A DNA stretch of 64,000 nucleotides from DATNIB01 sp035604685 (GTDB lineage: Bacteria > Actinomycetota > Acidimicrobiia > Acidimicrobiales > RAAP-2), in assembly GCA_035604685.1 (NCBI GenBank), contig DATNIB010000001.1:42896-106895 (forward strand), given 5' to 3'. How positions within the stretch are numbered: the stretch's first letter is position 1; every line of letters begins with the position of its first letter. Below, one piece after another: positions 34,990 through 43,878 of this stretch. Below the pieces are notes generated by a model. The model was given only the letters and a program-made list of their open reading frames with translations, did not search any database and was not told where the DNA came from. The translations under genes and the position numbers were made by a program.

Positions 34990-36288
34990 GTGGTGCCCCG
35001 TGTGGCAGACGGGCGCGCCGGAACCGCGGTGAGCGATCCCCCGTCCCCGGGTCGGCGCGGCCCGCGCCATCGGCGCCGCCGGCGCCACGTTCGTCTCTGG
35101 GTGACGCTGATCGCGATCGTCGCCCTCCTCGGGGCGTTGGGGGGGGTGGCGGCGATCCGCCTGTCGAGGCCAGAGCCGGTGGCGGCGGTCCGCACCACGC
35201 TGGCCCCGGCGCGTGTGGTGCCCGGCACCGTGCCGGCGCCGCCGTGGCCGACCGGCGTGCAGGCCGCGTTCGTCATCCCCGCCCTCGGCGTCAGCCGTGA
35301 GTCCGGCCCCGAACAACCGGCGCCCGTGGCCAGCCTGACCAAGGTCATGACCGCCTATCTCATCTTGAAGGATCATCCGCTGTCGGGCGACGACCCGGGT
35401 CCCACCGTGACGATGAGCGCCGCCAACGTGGCCGACTTCGACCAAGACAACCAGACCGACCAGTCGAACGTGCAGATCGCGGTGGGAGAGGTGCTCACCG
35501 AACGACAGTTGCTCGAGGGACTCCTCGTGCACTCCGCCAACGACTTCGCCGACGCCCTGGCCGAGTGGGACTCGGGCAACCTGGCGGCCTTCGTGGTCAA
35601 GATGAACACGACGGCCCAACTGCTCGGGATGCACGACTCGCACTTCGTCGATCCGAGCGGGTTCGACCCGCAGTCCCAGTCGACGCCGGCGGACATCTTG
35701 AAGATCATCCGGATCGACATGGAGTTTCCCGTCTTCGCCCAGATCGTCGCCATGCCCTCGGTCACGCTCCCGGTGGCTGGCACGGTCCGGAGCTCCACGC
35801 CACTGCTCGGGGCTCCCGGCATCGTCGGGGTGAAGTCGGGTTGGACGATGGCGGCCGGTGGGTGCGACGTGCTGGGACTCATTGCGCGGGTCGACCATCA
35901 GCTGGTGCTGGTGCTGGCCGCGGTGACCGGGGAGCAGCAAGGAGCGCTGCCGATCGAGGTGGCCGGCCTGGCGGCGTTGGCGCTGGCCAAGGCGGTCGCG
36001 ACCAGCGTGGTGGGCGTGCGCGTCGCCACAAAGGGGGCCGTCATGGCGCGGGCCAGTGTCGCTGGGACCTCGACGCCGGCCGTTGCCGTGGCCAACCGGG
36101 TGCTCCTGGGCTGGCCGGGACAGGTGATCCGGGCCAGCTTCGTCCCGAGTCCCCCTCCGATCGCCGGGGCCCGGGCCGGTCGTCTGATCGGTCGGGCGAC
36201 GTTCAGCCTGGCCGGGCAGGAGGTGGTGGTCGATGTTCGGACCCGCCGGCCGCTCCCGACGCCTTCGCTGCTGCACCGCCTAGTCTGA
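34990..36288 (+). CDS. D-alanyl-D-alanine carboxypeptidase (PBP-type serine peptidase)
   Basis: This periplasmic penicillin-binding-type peptidase trims peptidoglycan pentapeptides. The 432-residue protein has a basic cytoplasmic N-terminus, a single membrane anchor (LWVTLIAIVALLGALGGVAAI, about 36-56), then SLTK (Ser115, Lys118), SAN in LLVHSANDF and KSG in GVKSGWTM, the three S11-family active-site motifs. The start is uncertain: GTG 34990, 34999 or 35029 are all possible. It sits between ftsK and thrB, where many actinobacteria instead carry pgsA/cinA/recA genes. Confidence 0.88.
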   Translation: MVPRVADGRAGTAVSDPPSPGRRGPRHRRRRRHVRLWVTLIAIVALLGALGGVAAIRLSRPEPVAAVRTTLAPARVVPGTVPAPPWPTGVQAAFVIPALGVSRESGPEQPAPVASLTKVMTAYLILKDHPLSGDDPGPTVTMSAANVADFDQDNQTDQSNVQIAVGEVLTERQLLEGLLVHSANDFADALAEWDSGNLAAFVVKMNTTAQLLGMHDSHFVDPSGFDPQSQSTPADILKIIRIDMEFPVFAQIVAMPSVTLPVAGTVRSSTPLLGAPGIVGVKSGWTMAAGGCDVLGLIARVDHQLVLVLAAVTGEQQGALPIEVAGLAALALAKAVATSVVGVRVATKGAVMARASVAGTSTPAVAVANRVLLGWPGQVIRASFVPSPPPIAGARAGRLIGRATFSLAGQEVVVDVRTRRPLPTPSLLHRLV

Positions 36289-36292
36289 GCGC

Positions 36293-37303
36293 GTGCGCGC
36301 CCGCGCCCCCGCTTCATGCGCCAACCTCGGCCCTGGGTTCGACGCGCTGGCGCTCGCCGTCGACCGCTACGTGGAGGTCGAGGTGGAGCGCGCGTCGCGG
36401 CTGATCGTTCGCAGCGAGGGTGAGGGCGCCGGGCTGGCCGACGACGCGGGCCACCTGGCGGCGCGGGTGGCCATCGACGTGGTGGGCCACGATCGGTTGG
36501 CCATCACCGTCCGTTCGCAGATACCGGTGTCGCGCGGGCTCGGATCGTCGGCTGCGCTGGCCGCCGCGGCCGCCGTGGCGGCCGGCTCGCGCGAGCCGCT
36601 CGCCGTGGCCGCCCGGACCGACGGGCATTCCGAGAACGCCGCCGCCAGTGTCATCGGCGGGCTCGTGGCGGCACCGACCGTCCGGGGCAAGGTCATGCCG
36701 GTGGAGATGCCCTTCGACCCGCTCCTCGTCATCGTGGCGATGGTGCCGGACCGGCCCCTCACCACGGCGAAGGCCCGCCAGCTCCTCCCAGAGCAGGTGG
36801 GTCTGGCCGACGCCGCGTTCAATCTGGGCCGGATGGCCCTGCTCCTGGCCGGGTTGGCCGATCACCGGCTCCTCGTGAAGGAGGCAGGGGAGGACCGGCT
36901 CCACCAGGACTACCGGGGCCCCCTCTTCCCGGAGGCCCCGATGCTGCTGGCGGCGCTGGTGGCCGGTGGTGCGCGCATGGCCTGCTGGTCGGGCGCGGGT
37001 CCGACCCTCCTCGGGTTCTGCGAAGACGCGACCGGTCCCAGCCTCGAGCGGGCGGCCAAGGCCGCCATGGCCGACGCCGGCGTTCCCGGCCGGGTCATGC
37101 TGCTCCACGCGGAGCGAGCGGGGCTGGTGACGGGCGACGCGGCGCGGCTTCCCGAAGTGGCCGATGACGGGACCATTCCGCCCATCCTGCATCTCGCCCC
37201 TCCGAGCGACCAACCGGCGGACGCACCGAGCGGCCCGGGCGGGCTGCGGGCCAGCCGACCGCGGTCGGCCGCCAAGGTCTACGACTTCGACGAGAGCGGC
37301 TAG
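36293..37303 (+). CDS. thrB: Homoserine kinase
   Basis: ThrB phosphorylates homoserine in threonine synthesis. The 336-residue GHMP kinase has the N-terminal ASCANLGPGFDALALAVD motif, the ATP-binding PVSRGLGSSAALAAA motif near residue 82, and the C-terminal SGAGPTLLGF motif. A Pro/Ser-rich tail of about 40 residues is extra. TAGTCT (36281-36286) ends 6 bases before the GTG, so it is probably leaderless despite starting 4 bases after the previous stop. No other threonine genes are nearby, which is unusual. Confidence 0.9.
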   Translation: MRARAPASCANLGPGFDALALAVDRYVEVEVERASRLIVRSEGEGAGLADDAGHLAARVAIDVVGHDRLAITVRSQIPVSRGLGSSAALAAAAAVAAGSREPLAVAARTDGHSENAAASVIGGLVAAPTVRGKVMPVEMPFDPLLVIVAMVPDRPLTTAKARQLLPEQVGLADAAFNLGRMALLLAGLADHRLLVKEAGEDRLHQDYRGPLFPEAPMLLAALVAGGARMACWSGAGPTLLGFCEDATGPSLERAAKAAMADAGVPGRVMLLHAERAGLVTGDAARLPEVADDGTIPPILHLAPPSDQPADAPSGPGGLRASRPRSAAKVYDFDESG

Positions 37304-37325
37304 ACACCCGACCTACACTTCGGCG

Positions 37326-38720
37326 GTGGCCCGCAAGTTCGCCATTCGCACCTTCGGTTGCCAGATGAACGAGCACGACTCGGAGCGTCTGGCCGGGCTG
37401 CTGGCGGCCGACGGCCTGGAACCGACGGCCGATCTCGACGACGCCGACGTCATCGTGTTCAACACCTGCTGCATCCGCCAGAACGCCGACAACAAGTTCT
37501 ATGGGCACCTCGGCCGCCTGAAGGCGCTGCGCGCCGAGAAGCCCGACCTGCAGATCGCGGTGGGCGGGTGCCTGGCCCAGAAGGATCGGGATCTCATCCG
37601 GTCCCGGGCTCCCCACGTGGACGTCGTCTTCGGGACGCACAACCTCAATCGGGCGCCGGTCCTTCTCCGCCAGGCCCGAGCGAGCGGCCCGCTGGTCGAG
37701 GTGCTCGACGCGCCCGACCCCGACGCTGCGCCCGCGCACCTGGCGAGCGCGGCGGCGCTGCGCGAGGTGCCGTATGCGGCCTGGGTCACCATCCAGACGG
37801 GCTGTGACAACTCGTGCGCCTTCTGCATCGTGCCCGCCGTGCGGGGTCCCGAGGTCAGCCGGCCGGTGGCCGAGATCGTGGCCGAGGTGGAGGGGCTGGC
37901 GAGGCGCGGCGTGATCGAGGTCACGCTCCTCGGGCAGAACGTCAATTCCTACGGCCGGGACCTGACCCGGCGCCGCCCGTTGTTCTCGGCACTGCTGTCG
38001 GCCGTCGGCGACGTCGAGGGCATCAGCCGGGTCCGCTTCACCAGCCCGCACCCGAAGGACCTTCGCCCCGAGACGATCGCCGCCATGGCGGAGAGCGATG
38101 CCGTGTGCGAGCAGCTGCATCTGCCGCTGCAGTCGGGCAGCGACCGGGTGCTCTCCGCCATGCGCCGCGGCTACACCGCGGCCCGCTACCTCGAGCGACT
38201 CCGGGCGGCCCGGGCCGCCATCGGCGATCTGGCGGTCACCACCGACGTGATCGTCGGCTTCCCCGGCGAGACCGACGAGGACTTCGAGGCGACGCTCGAG
38301 GTGGTGGCCGAGGCAGAGTTCGACAGCGCCTACACGTTCATCTTCTCGCCGCGTCCGGGCACGAGGGCGGCCGACCTGGCGGACCGGTTCGTGCCCGACG
38401 CCGTCATCGCGGAGCGTTTCGAGCGTCTGCGGGTGGTGGTCGAGCGCTCCGCCCTGGCCCACAACCGGGACCGCATCGGGCGAGCCGAAGAGGTGGTGGT
38501 CGAGGGCCCGAGCCGGCGCGACGACGCAGTGCTCGCCGGCCGGACCCGGCAGGGCAAGATCGTGCACTTCGCCCCGCCCGACGGGGGACCGGGACCCGCG
38601 CCGGGCAGCCTTGCCACCGCGCGCATCACGGGCGCGGCCCCGCACCACCTGACCGGCGCCTTCGTCGACCTGGTGGCCCCGCCGCGCCACCGCAGGCGCA
38701 TTCCGGTCGCGGCCGGCTGA
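37326..38720 (+). CDS. miaB: tRNA-2-methylthio-N6-dimethylallyladenosine synthase
   Basis: MiaB is a radical SAM methylthiotransferase that modifies i6A37 of tRNA to ms2i6A37. The 464-residue protein has the UPF0004 domain (FGCQMNEHDSERL; other cluster cysteines in NTCCIRQNADNK and GGCLAQKD), the radical SAM CDNSCAFC motif near residue 160, and a C-terminal TRAM domain. TACACT (37314-37319) ends 6 bases before GTG 37326, fixing a leaderless start. miaA, which makes its substrate, follows 31 bases downstream. Confidence 0.96.
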   Translation: MARKFAIRTFGCQMNEHDSERLAGLLAADGLEPTADLDDADVIVFNTCCIRQNADNKFYGHLGRLKALRAEKPDLQIAVGGCLAQKDRDLIRSRAPHVDVVFGTHNLNRAPVLLRQARASGPLVEVLDAPDPDAAPAHLASAAALREVPYAAWVTIQTGCDNSCAFCIVPAVRGPEVSRPVAEIVAEVEGLARRGVIEVTLLGQNVNSYGRDLTRRRPLFSALLSAVGDVEGISRVRFTSPHPKDLRPETIAAMAESDAVCEQLHLPLQSGSDRVLSAMRRGYTAARYLERLRAARAAIGDLAVTTDVIVGFPGETDEDFEATLEVVAEAEFDSAYTFIFSPRPGTRAADLADRFVPDAVIAERFERLRVVVERSALAHNRDRIGRAEEVVVEGPSRRDDAVLAGRTRQGKIVHFAPPDGGPGPAPGSLATARITGAAPHHLTGAFVDLVAPPRHRRRIPVAAG

Positions 38721-38751
38721 ACGGACCGACCGTCGAGCGCGTGACCAGGCG

Positions 38752-39666
38752 GTGACGGCCGGACCGGTGGTCCTGGTCGGGACCACCGCCTCGGGCAAGT
38801 CGGGGGTCGCCCTCGAGGTGGCGCGCCGGCTCGGCGATGTCGAGATCCTCTCGGTCGACTCCATGAGCGTCTACCGCGAGCTCGACATCGGGACGGCCAA
38901 GCCGACGGCGGCGGTGCGCGCCGAGATCCCGCACCATCTGGTCGATCTGGTCGATCCGGCCGAGGAGTTCACGGTCGCGCAGTTCCAGCGGGCGGCGACG
39001 GCGGCGCTGGCGGTGGTCGCCGAACGTCGCCACCGGCCGCTCCTCGTTGGCGGCACCGGCCTCTACGTGCGGTCGGTCGTGGACGACCTGGACCTGCCGG
39101 GCCGCTGGCCGGCCGTGCGGGCCGAGTTGGAGGCCGACGCCGGTTCGCCGGACCGGCTGGCCGCCCTCCATGCGCGGCTGCGCAGGCTCGATCCGGTGGC
39201 CGCGGCGCGCACGACCGCCACCAACGAGCGCCGGATCGTGCGCGCGCTCGAGGTCACCCTCGGGTCGGGCCGCCCCTTCTCCTCCTTCGGCCCTGGCCTC
39301 GAGAGCTACCCGCCGACCCGATTCACCCTCATCGGGCTCCGCTTCCTCCCCGCCCCGGTCGACCAGGAGATCGAGGCGCGGGTGGCGGATTGGCTGGCGG
39401 CCGGCTGGCTGGAGGAGGTCCGGCGCCTGGTGGCGCGCCCGGCGGGGCTCTCCCGGACGGCCCGCCAGGCGCTCGGCTACCAGGAGCTCTTGGCGCACCT
39501 GGAGGGCTCGATCTCCCTGGACGAGGCGGTCGAGGCGGCGGTGCGGCGCACCCGGAGCTTCGCCCGGCGGCAGTGGGCATGGTTCCGGCGCGACCCGCGG
39601 GTCCACTGGGTCGACAGCCGCCGCGAGGCGACCGACGCCGTGGCCGCGGCGCTCCGGGTCGGGTGA
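38752..39666 (+). CDS. miaA: tRNA dimethylallyltransferase
   Basis: MiaA transfers dimethylallyl from DMAPP to A37 of tRNAs reading UNN codons. The 304-residue protein has the P-loop GTTASGKS at residues 10-17 (usually GPTASGKS; Thr replaces Pro), the DSMSVYRELDIGTAKP motif, LVGGTGLYVRSV and the C-terminal YQELLAHLEG and RQWAWFRRD motifs. The GTG start has only a weak AGG upstream. It belongs to a miaB-miaA-dapF-hflX string conserved in actinobacteria. Confidence 0.95.
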   Translation: MTAGPVVLVGTTASGKSGVALEVARRLGDVEILSVDSMSVYRELDIGTAKPTAAVRAEIPHHLVDLVDPAEEFTVAQFQRAATAALAVVAERRHRPLLVGGTGLYVRSVVDDLDLPGRWPAVRAELEADAGSPDRLAALHARLRRLDPVAAARTTATNERRIVRALEVTLGSGRPFSSFGPGLESYPPTRFTLIGLRFLPAPVDQEIEARVADWLAAGWLEEVRRLVARPAGLSRTARQALGYQELLAHLEGSISLDEAVEAAVRRTRSFARRQWAWFRRDPRVHWVDSRREATDAVAAALRVG

Positions 39667-39754
39667 CCGGGCGACCGCCGGTCGTCGGGCCGCGATCGGT
39701 GGGGCCGCCCGATCGCGGCTCGGCCCGAGGTCCCGGCCTGCGAGACTGGAGCCC

Positions 39755-40606
39755 ATGTCGCAGGCGCCGGCACGGCTCGTGTTGAGCAAGCACGAGGGGG
39801 CGGGGAACGACTTCCTCGTCTTCGTCGACGTGGACGACCAGGTGCCGCTCACCGAGGAGCTCGCGCTCGGGCTGTGCGACCGGCGGCGGGGGATCGGTGC
39901 CGACGGCATCATCCGGATCGGGCCGGGGCGCGACGGCGCCGACGTCTCGATGCAGCTGCGCAACGCGGACGGCGGCCCGGCCGAGACCAGCGGCAACGGG
40001 CTGCGCTGCCTGGCCCAGGCGGCCGTGATCCACCAGCTGGTCCGGCCGCCGCACTTCACCGTGGCGACCGCCGCCGGGCTGCGCGCCGTCGACTACCAGC
40101 CGGGCGCCTCCGCCGAGGCGGCGACCGCGGACGTGGAGATGGGGGTGGCGCGGCTGGCGGCACGTGACCTCGACGTCGACGGCCATCGGGCCCGGTCGGT
40201 CGACATGGGGAACCCGCACCTCGTGGTGTGGTGCGACGATCCGGGCGCGATCGACCTCGAGGAGGCGGGCCCCCGGCTGGCCGGCCGCGGGCCCGAGGAG
40301 CGCAACGTCGAATTCGTCGGCCCGGGTCCCGTCGCGGGCGAGCTCTCACTCGTGGTGTGGGAGCGCGGCGTCGGCACCACGCTCGCCTGCGGCACCGGGA
40401 CGTGCGCGGCGGCCGCGGCCGCCGCGGCCTGGGGCGCGATCGGCCGCCGGGTGCGTGTGCACAACCCCGGCGGGGTCCTCCAGGTGACGCTCGGTGAGGG
40501 GGACCAGCCGATCCGGCTCTCGGGCCCGGTCCGCAAGGTGGCCGACGTCGTCGTCACCCTGCCCCTCGCCCACGTCGGCGCAGAGATCGTGGGCGGAGGA
40601 CGGTGA
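39755..40606 (+). CDS. dapF: Diaminopimelate epimerase with a Cys-to-Ser change at the first active-site position
   Basis: DapF interconverts LL- and meso-diaminopimelate by a two-base mechanism using two cysteines. The 283-residue protein has all family landmarks (KHEGAGNDFLVF, GIGADG, NADGGPAETSGNGLRC, MGNPHLVV, ERGVGTTLACGTGTCAA). The second catalytic cysteine is present (Cys212), but the first motif reads TSGNG where CGNG is usual, putting Ser79 at the catalytic position; codon AGC at 39989-39991. Cys85 lies six residues away. It is followed by hflX with a 4-base overlap. Assignment to DapF is secure; efficiency is uncertain. Confidence 0.93.
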   Translation: MSQAPARLVLSKHEGAGNDFLVFVDVDDQVPLTEELALGLCDRRRGIGADGIIRIGPGRDGADVSMQLRNADGGPAETSGNGLRCLAQAAVIHQLVRPPHFTVATAAGLRAVDYQPGASAEAATADVEMGVARLAARDLDVDGHRARSVDMGNPHLVVWCDDPGAIDLEEAGPRLAGRGPEERNVEFVGPGPVAGELSLVVWERGVGTTLACGTGTCAAAAAAAAWGAIGRRVRVHNPGGVLQVTLGEGDQPIRLSGPVRKVADVVVTLPLAHVGAEIVGGGR

Positions 40607-41865
40607 CCGAGACCCTCATCGCCCGCGAATTCCGCGAGCGCATCATCCTCGTCGGCGTGATCAGCTCGGACACGAACGCAGAGCAGGTCGAGGCCGACCT
40701 GGACGAGCTGGCGGAGCTGGTCGACACGGCCGGCGCCGACGTCGTCGCCCGCGTCGTGCAGCGCCGGGACCGTCCGGACCCCGCCACCTTCATCGGCCGG
40801 GGCAAGGCCCGCGAGCTGGCGGAGCTCTCGGCGACCGTCGACGCGGACACCGTCGTGTTCGACGAGGAGCTCAGCCCGGCCCAGCAGCGCAACCTGCAGG
40901 GGATCCTCGGCCGCACGGCGATCGACCGGACCGCCGTGATCCTCGACATCTTCGCCCAGAACGCCCGCAGCCCCGAGGGGAAGGCCCAGGTGGAGCTCGC
41001 CCTGCTGCGCTATCGCCTGCCGCGCCTGCGCGGCCGCGGTCTCGAGCTCAGCCAGCAGGCGGGCGGCATCGGCACCCGGGGTCCCGGCGAGACCCAGCTC
41101 GAGGTCGACCGCCGACGGCTGGTCCGGCGCATGCAGCGCCTCGAGTCGGACCTGCGCGAGGTCGACCGCACCCGGGTGGTGCAGCGGCGCTCCCGGGCGC
41201 GGGGCCGGCTCCGGGAGATCGCGCTGGTCGGCTACACCAACGCCGGCAAGTCGACCCTGCTCAACCGCCTGACCGCGGCGGGCGTGCCGGCCGAGAACCG
41301 GCTCTTCTCGACGCTCGACCCGCGGACCCGACAGTTCGCGCTCCCGGGCGGCGAGACCGTGCTCGTGACCGACACCGTCGGGTTCATCCGTAAGCTGCCC
41401 CACCAGCTCATCGAGGCCTTCCGGTCCACCCTGCAGTCGGTCGGCACATCGGATCTCGTGATCCACGTGGTGGACGGCTCGGCGCACGACCCCGAGGCCC
41501 AGATGGCCGCGGTGCGCCAGGTGCTGGGCGAGATCGGCGCGGGCGACACGCCCGAGCTGCTGGTCGTGAACAAGGTCGACCGGTCGCCCGACGACGCCCG
41601 CCTTTTGGCCAAGCACGAGCACGCGGTCGCCATCTCGGCCGTGACCGGGGAGGGCATGGAGGAGTTCGTCCGGATGATCTCGGACCGCCTGCGTCAGGGC
41701 GACCGGGTGGTGCAGCTGCGCATTCCCTGGGCCCGCGGCGACGTGCTGGCCGCGGTGCATCGAGAGGGCGAGGTGGTCGAGCAGGAGTCGGGCGAAGACG
41801 CGGCGACCGTGCGGGTGATCCTCGACGCGGCCGGCCGGGCCCGCTTCAGGGAGTTCGTGGCCTAG
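40603..41865 (+). CDS. hflX: Ribosome-associated GTPase HflX
   Basis: HflX splits stalled or heat-damaged ribosomes. The 420-residue protein has the N-terminal glycine-rich HflX domain (DRPDPATFIGRGKARELAEL), a coiled region, then the G domain with GYTNAGKST near residue 210, DTVGFIRKLPHQL and NKVD. The GTG overlaps the dapF stop, and its own stop overlaps the dapC GTG by one base, so dapF-hflX-dapC are translationally linked. Confidence 0.96.
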   Translation: MTETLIAREFRERIILVGVISSDTNAEQVEADLDELAELVDTAGADVVARVVQRRDRPDPATFIGRGKARELAELSATVDADTVVFDEELSPAQQRNLQGILGRTAIDRTAVILDIFAQNARSPEGKAQVELALLRYRLPRLRGRGLELSQQAGGIGTRGPGETQLEVDRRRLVRRMQRLESDLREVDRTRVVQRRSRARGRLREIALVGYTNAGKSTLLNRLTAAGVPAENRLFSTLDPRTRQFALPGGETVLVTDTVGFIRKLPHQLIEAFRSTLQSVGTSDLVIHVVDGSAHDPEAQMAAVRQVLGEIGAGDTPELLVVNKVDRSPDDARLLAKHEHAVAISAVTGEGMEEFVRMISDRLRQGDRVVQLRIPWARGDVLAAVHREGEVVEQESGEDAATVRVILDAAGRARFREFVA

Positions 41866-43007
41866 TGGCCGAGGTGCGGGCCTTCGAGCCCCCGCCCTAT
41901 CCGTACCACCGGCTGGATGCCCTGAAGGCGCAGGCCGACGCCCTGGAGGGCGGTGTCGTCGACTGCTCGGTGGGCACCCCCTGCGACCCGCCGCCCGCGG
42001 CGGTCCTGGCGGCCCTGGCGTCCTCGGGCACCGAGCGGGGCTACCCCGAGTCGGCGGGCAGCCTCGCCTACCGGCGGGCCGCCGCCGATTGGATGGCGCG
42101 TCGCTTCGAGGTGTCCGTCGATCTCTCGGCGGTGGCGGCCTGCGTTGGCACCAAGGAGTTCGTGTCGTCGGCGCCCCAGCTGCTCGGGCTCCGCTCGCCC
42201 GGGCGCGACACCGTGCTCTACCCGGCCGTCTCCTACCCGACCTATGCGATGGGGGCGCTCCTGTCGGGCTGCCGCGCGGTGGCCGTGCCGCCCACCCACG
42301 TCGACGGGACCGGGCTGGCGCTCGACCGGGTGGACCCCGGCGACGTCGAGCGGGCGCTCCTGCTCTGGGTGAACTCCCCCTCCAACCCGACCGGCGGCCT
42401 CTCGGACCTGGAGGCGGCCGCCCGCTGGGGACGCGCGCACGACGTTCCCGTGTTCTCCGACGAGTGCTACTGCGAATTCACCTGGGCCGGTCCGCCGCGC
42501 TCGATCCTCCAGTCCGGCGCCGACGGCGTGGTCGCCGTGCACTCCCTCTCCAAGCGCTCCAACCTGGCCGGCGTGCGGGCCGGGTTCTTCGCCGGCGACC
42601 CCGAGCTGGTGGCGTACCTCTCCGATCTGCGGCGCCACGCCGGCCTGATGGTCCCCGGACCCGTGCAGGCGGCCGGCGTGGCCGCCCTCTCCGATGACCA
42701 GCACGTCGTCGACCAGCGGGCCCGCTACCTCGAGCGCCTGGAGTACCTGGTGTCGCTGTTCACCTCGGTCGGTTGGCCGGTGCACCTGCCGGCCGGGTCC
42801 TTCTACCTGTGGGTGCCCGCGCCCGCCCGGCTGTCCGACGGCTGGGCCATGGCCGCGGCCCTGGCGGCCACTGGCGGGATGCTCGTCAGCCCGGGCGACC
42901 TCTACGGCGAGGCGGGGGCCCGCTTCGTCCGCGTCGCCACGGTCCAGCCGATGGCGCGCCTCGAGCTGGTCGGCCGGCGGCTGGCCGAGCGCTCGCTCGC
43001 CGACTGA
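41865..43007 (+). CDS. dapC: Succinyldiaminopimelate transaminase
   Basis: A fold-type I PLP aminotransferase of 380 residues. The PLP lysine lies in HSLSKRSNLAGVRAGF, NSPSNPTGG binds the cofactor region, and the substrate arginine is in the C-terminal ARFVRVATVQP segment. The sequence and its place directly before dapD and dapE identify it as DapC, which aminates N-succinyl-2-amino-6-oxopimelate with glutamate. The GTG start shares one base with the hflX stop. Confidence 0.92.
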   Translation: MAEVRAFEPPPYPYHRLDALKAQADALEGGVVDCSVGTPCDPPPAAVLAALASSGTERGYPESAGSLAYRRAAADWMARRFEVSVDLSAVAACVGTKEFVSSAPQLLGLRSPGRDTVLYPAVSYPTYAMGALLSGCRAVAVPPTHVDGTGLALDRVDPGDVERALLLWVNSPSNPTGGLSDLEAAARWGRAHDVPVFSDECYCEFTWAGPPRSILQSGADGVVAVHSLSKRSNLAGVRAGFFAGDPELVAYLSDLRRHAGLMVPGPVQAAGVAALSDDQHVVDQRARYLERLEYLVSLFTSVGWPVHLPAGSFYLWVPAPARLSDGWAMAAALAATGGMLVSPGDLYGEAGARFVRVATVQPMARLELVGRRLAERSLAD

Positions 43008-43053
43008 GCCCGTTCGCCGAGGGGGGCGACACCCGGTCGCTAAGGTCCTCGGC

Positions 43054-43878
43054 GTGGCTGACCTGCAGCGGACCATCGAAGACCTCTGGGAGCGCGCCGA
43101 GGAGGCGACCGGCGACCCCGGCGCGCTGGCCGCCGTCGAGGAGGCGATCGACCTCTTGGACTCTGGAGCCGCGCGGGTGGCCGAGATCGACCCAGCGAGC
43201 GACACCGTCGTCGTCCACGAGTGGCTGAAGATGGCGATCCTCCTCCTATTCCGCTGGCGGGCCATGGAGCGGACCGAGGTCGGCCCGTTCGAGTATCTGG
43301 ACCGGGTGCCGCTGAAGCACGACTTCGCGGCGGCCCAGGTGCGCGTCGTGCCGGGGGCGTCGGCCCGCTGGGGCTCCTACCTCGGACCGGGCGTGGTGCT
43401 GATGCCGAGCTACGTCAACATCGGCGCCCGGGTGGGGGCGCGGACCATGGTCGACACCTGGGCGACGGTCGGGTCCTGCGCCCAGATCGGCGAGCGGGTG
43501 CACCTCTCGGGCGGGGTGGGGATCGGCGGGGTGCTCGAACCGCCCAACGCGGTGCCGGTCGTGGTCGAGGACGACGCCGTCATCGGCAGCCGCTCCATGA
43601 TTACCCAGGGCGCGCGCGTGGGCGCCGGGGCGGTGCTCGGCGAGGGGACCATCCTCAACCCCGGGATCCCGGTCATCGACGCCGAGACGGGCGAGGAGCT
43701 GGGACGGGGCACCGTCCCGCCGTGGTGCGTGGCGGTGACCGCCGGCCGCCGGCGGGTCTACCCCGGCGGCGAGTTCTTCCTGCCGTGCGTCCTCGTGATC
43801 CGCCGGCTGACCGAGGGCGAGCGTGCCGACAGCGCGCAGCTCAACGCCCTCCTGCGCGAGCACGGCGTGAGCGTGTGA
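43054..43878 (+). CDS. dapD: Tetrahydrodipicolinate N-succinyltransferase, E. coli-like type
   Basis: DapD succinylates tetrahydrodipicolinate, opening the succinylase branch. The 274-residue protein has an N-terminal helical domain (EEAIDLLDSGAARVAE, VHEWLKMAILLLFRW) and a left-handed beta-helix with VLMPSYVNIGARVG, MVDTWATVGSCAQIG and VHLSGGVGIGGVLEP. These features and the length follow the E. coli enzyme rather than the longer mycobacterial DapD. TAAGGT (43041-43046) ends 7 bases before GTG 43054, a leaderless start. The stop overlaps the dapE start. Confidence 0.95.
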   Translation: MADLQRTIEDLWERAEEATGDPGALAAVEEAIDLLDSGAARVAEIDPASDTVVVHEWLKMAILLLFRWRAMERTEVGPFEYLDRVPLKHDFAAAQVRVVPGASARWGSYLGPGVVLMPSYVNIGARVGARTMVDTWATVGSCAQIGERVHLSGGVGIGGVLEPPNAVPVVVEDDAVIGSRSMITQGARVGAGAVLGEGTILNPGIPVIDAETGEELGRGTVPPWCVAVTAGRRRVYPGGEFFLPCVLVIRRLTEGERADSAQLNALLREHGVSV

